A stretch of 64,000 bases of DNA from Spirochaetota bacterium. Its GTDB lineage: Bacteria; Spirochaetota; UBA4802; UBA5550. This document shows, one piece after another, positions 63,465-64,000 of this stretch (positions within the stretch are counted from its first letter, which is position 1; each line of letters opens with the position of its first letter). The stretch is taken from positions 124,001 through 188,000 of the forward strand of contig QKCL01000036.1 in NCBI GenBank assembly GCA_003246895.1, in the 5' to 3' direction. The notes under the pieces were generated by a model. That model had not been told where the DNA came from, made no database searches, and saw only the letters and a list, made by a program, of their open reading frames with translations. The translations under genes and the position numbers were made by a program.

Positions 63465-63551
63465 AACCCTTTAATGTGACTTAATATTTTTATTAATATT
63501 GGGTTATTCTGCCGATAAAATACCTATATTTACAGATATACCGGTAAAAAT

Positions 63552-64000
63552 ATGAAGAAACTGTTCATAATGATAATAATTTTCTGCGGGGCTTTCTTGA
63601 GTGAGACGTCTTTTTCTGCTGAAATCGACGGGATCAGGGTATTCGTAAACATTGACAGGAGAAACTTCTATTCAGGAGAAGATGTACGCCTCCATGTACT
63701 CATAAGAAATATTTCCAGGGACAATATATCATTTAATGTCTATGACGGTTCCGGCAGAGAGGATATTTACCGGATCTCAAGGGGCGACAATGTTGACTTT
63801 ACAACATTCAGGCCGGTTGTATATGACATGGAGGGGAGAAATGCAGAAGTTATTGTGCCCTATGTTGTCAGGTCTGAGAAGCTTGCAGATCAGCTTAAAT
63901 GGATGAACAAAAGAGTGATAGTTCTGGGGCCCGGCGAAACCTTTTCCCATACACAGTCCCTAAACAGAATCTACAGGCTTGAACCTGAAAAGGAATACAG
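63552..64000 (+). CDS. Secreted protein, partial (runs off the window)
   Basis: At least 149 aa, cut at the window end. Signal peptide KKLFIMIIIFCGAFLSETSF, cleavage near FSA-E. The mature part reads VFVNIDRRNFYSGEDVRLHV and LIRNISRDNISFNVYD, then VLGPGETFSHTQSLNRIY. This resembles BsuPI-type or bacterial immunoglobulin-like domains by pattern. Function unknown. It starts 87 bases after the electron-transfer fusion; a weak ribosome site precedes ATG 63552. Confidence 0.65.
   Translation, partial: MKKLFIMIIIFCGAFLSETSFSAEIDGIRVFVNIDRRNFYSGEDVRLHVLIRNISRDNISFNVYDGSGREDIYRISRGDNVDFTTFRPVVYDMEGRNAEVIVPYVVRSEKLADQLKWMNKRVIVLGPGETFSHTQSLNRIYRLEPEKEY

Overview
The window reads as chromosome of a Gram-negative, largely anaerobic or redox-versatile bacterium. 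Many products carry Sec signal peptides or lipoprotein signals. There is a complete Rnf complex, a bile-acid/sodium-type symporter, a sodium:solute symporter, ferredoxin-type and CCG-type iron-sulfur proteins, and several PAS-rich hybrid histidine kinases. The DNA looks moderately AT-rich with short intergenic gaps. A member of the Spirochaetota or a Desulfobacterota-like lineage would fit this gene mix, but no rRNA or other marker in the window settles it. I found no tRNA, rRNA, CRISPR array, insertion sequence or prophage.

Layout. 0.2-1.7 kb: an argD-like aminotransferase followed by a truncated DJ-1/PfpI remnant. 1.8-4.4 kb: an Rrf2 regulator, a VOC protein, a flavodoxin-fold reductase and a ferredoxin-nitroreductase fusion, with two copies of one candidate operator. 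4.5-12.3 kb: secreted proteins of unknown function, a thioesterase, a QueG-like Fe-S protein and a U32 peptidase-family protein. 12.4-17.05 kb: an arsenic operon (ArsR, ArsP-type permease, CPKC thioredoxin-like protein, DGC-domain protein, ArsF-like lipoprotein, ArsG-like permease, Acr3) behind a strong promoter whose -10 lies inside a palindrome. 17.3-22.8 kb: rseC-rnfCDGEAB, a membrane ferredoxin:NAD+ oxidoreductase.

23-31.5 kb: a small wHTH-like protein, a LEA-type-2 protein, two hybrid kinases, an RNase H-like protein and a BASS transporter. 31.7-38.6 kb: argG, a frameshifted ogt, a SET-domain protein, an FAD dehydrogenase, a LysE exporter, a broken mini-lipoprotein, a DUF486 protein and a dienelactone hydrolase. 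38.7-41.1 kb: three small heat-shock proteins behind a CIRCE element (HrcA control), then an LDH/MDH-fold enzyme. 41.5-55.4 kb: methyltransferases, sensors with a shared four-cysteine tail, lipoproteins, a STAS protein, a TetR regulator and a gene-poor decayed stretch. 55.6-64 kb: a LysM/M23 peptidase, ispG, a sodium:solute symporter, an M24 peptidase, elbB, a NarI/CCG electron-transfer fusion, and a secreted protein cut by the window end.

The most coherent modules are the arsenic operon, the Rnf operon, the Rrf2 redox cluster and the CIRCE-sHSP operon. The candidates for something less described are the arsenic operon's accessory redox proteins with its duplicated operator, the CX2C-X29-CX2C tail found on two unrelated membrane sensors, and an unexplained GC-rich structured stretch near 7.3 kb. 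Several genes are visibly decaying (DJ-1, ogt, a mini-lipoprotein, two unidentified remnants). All functional calls come from motif recognition by eye, not database searches.
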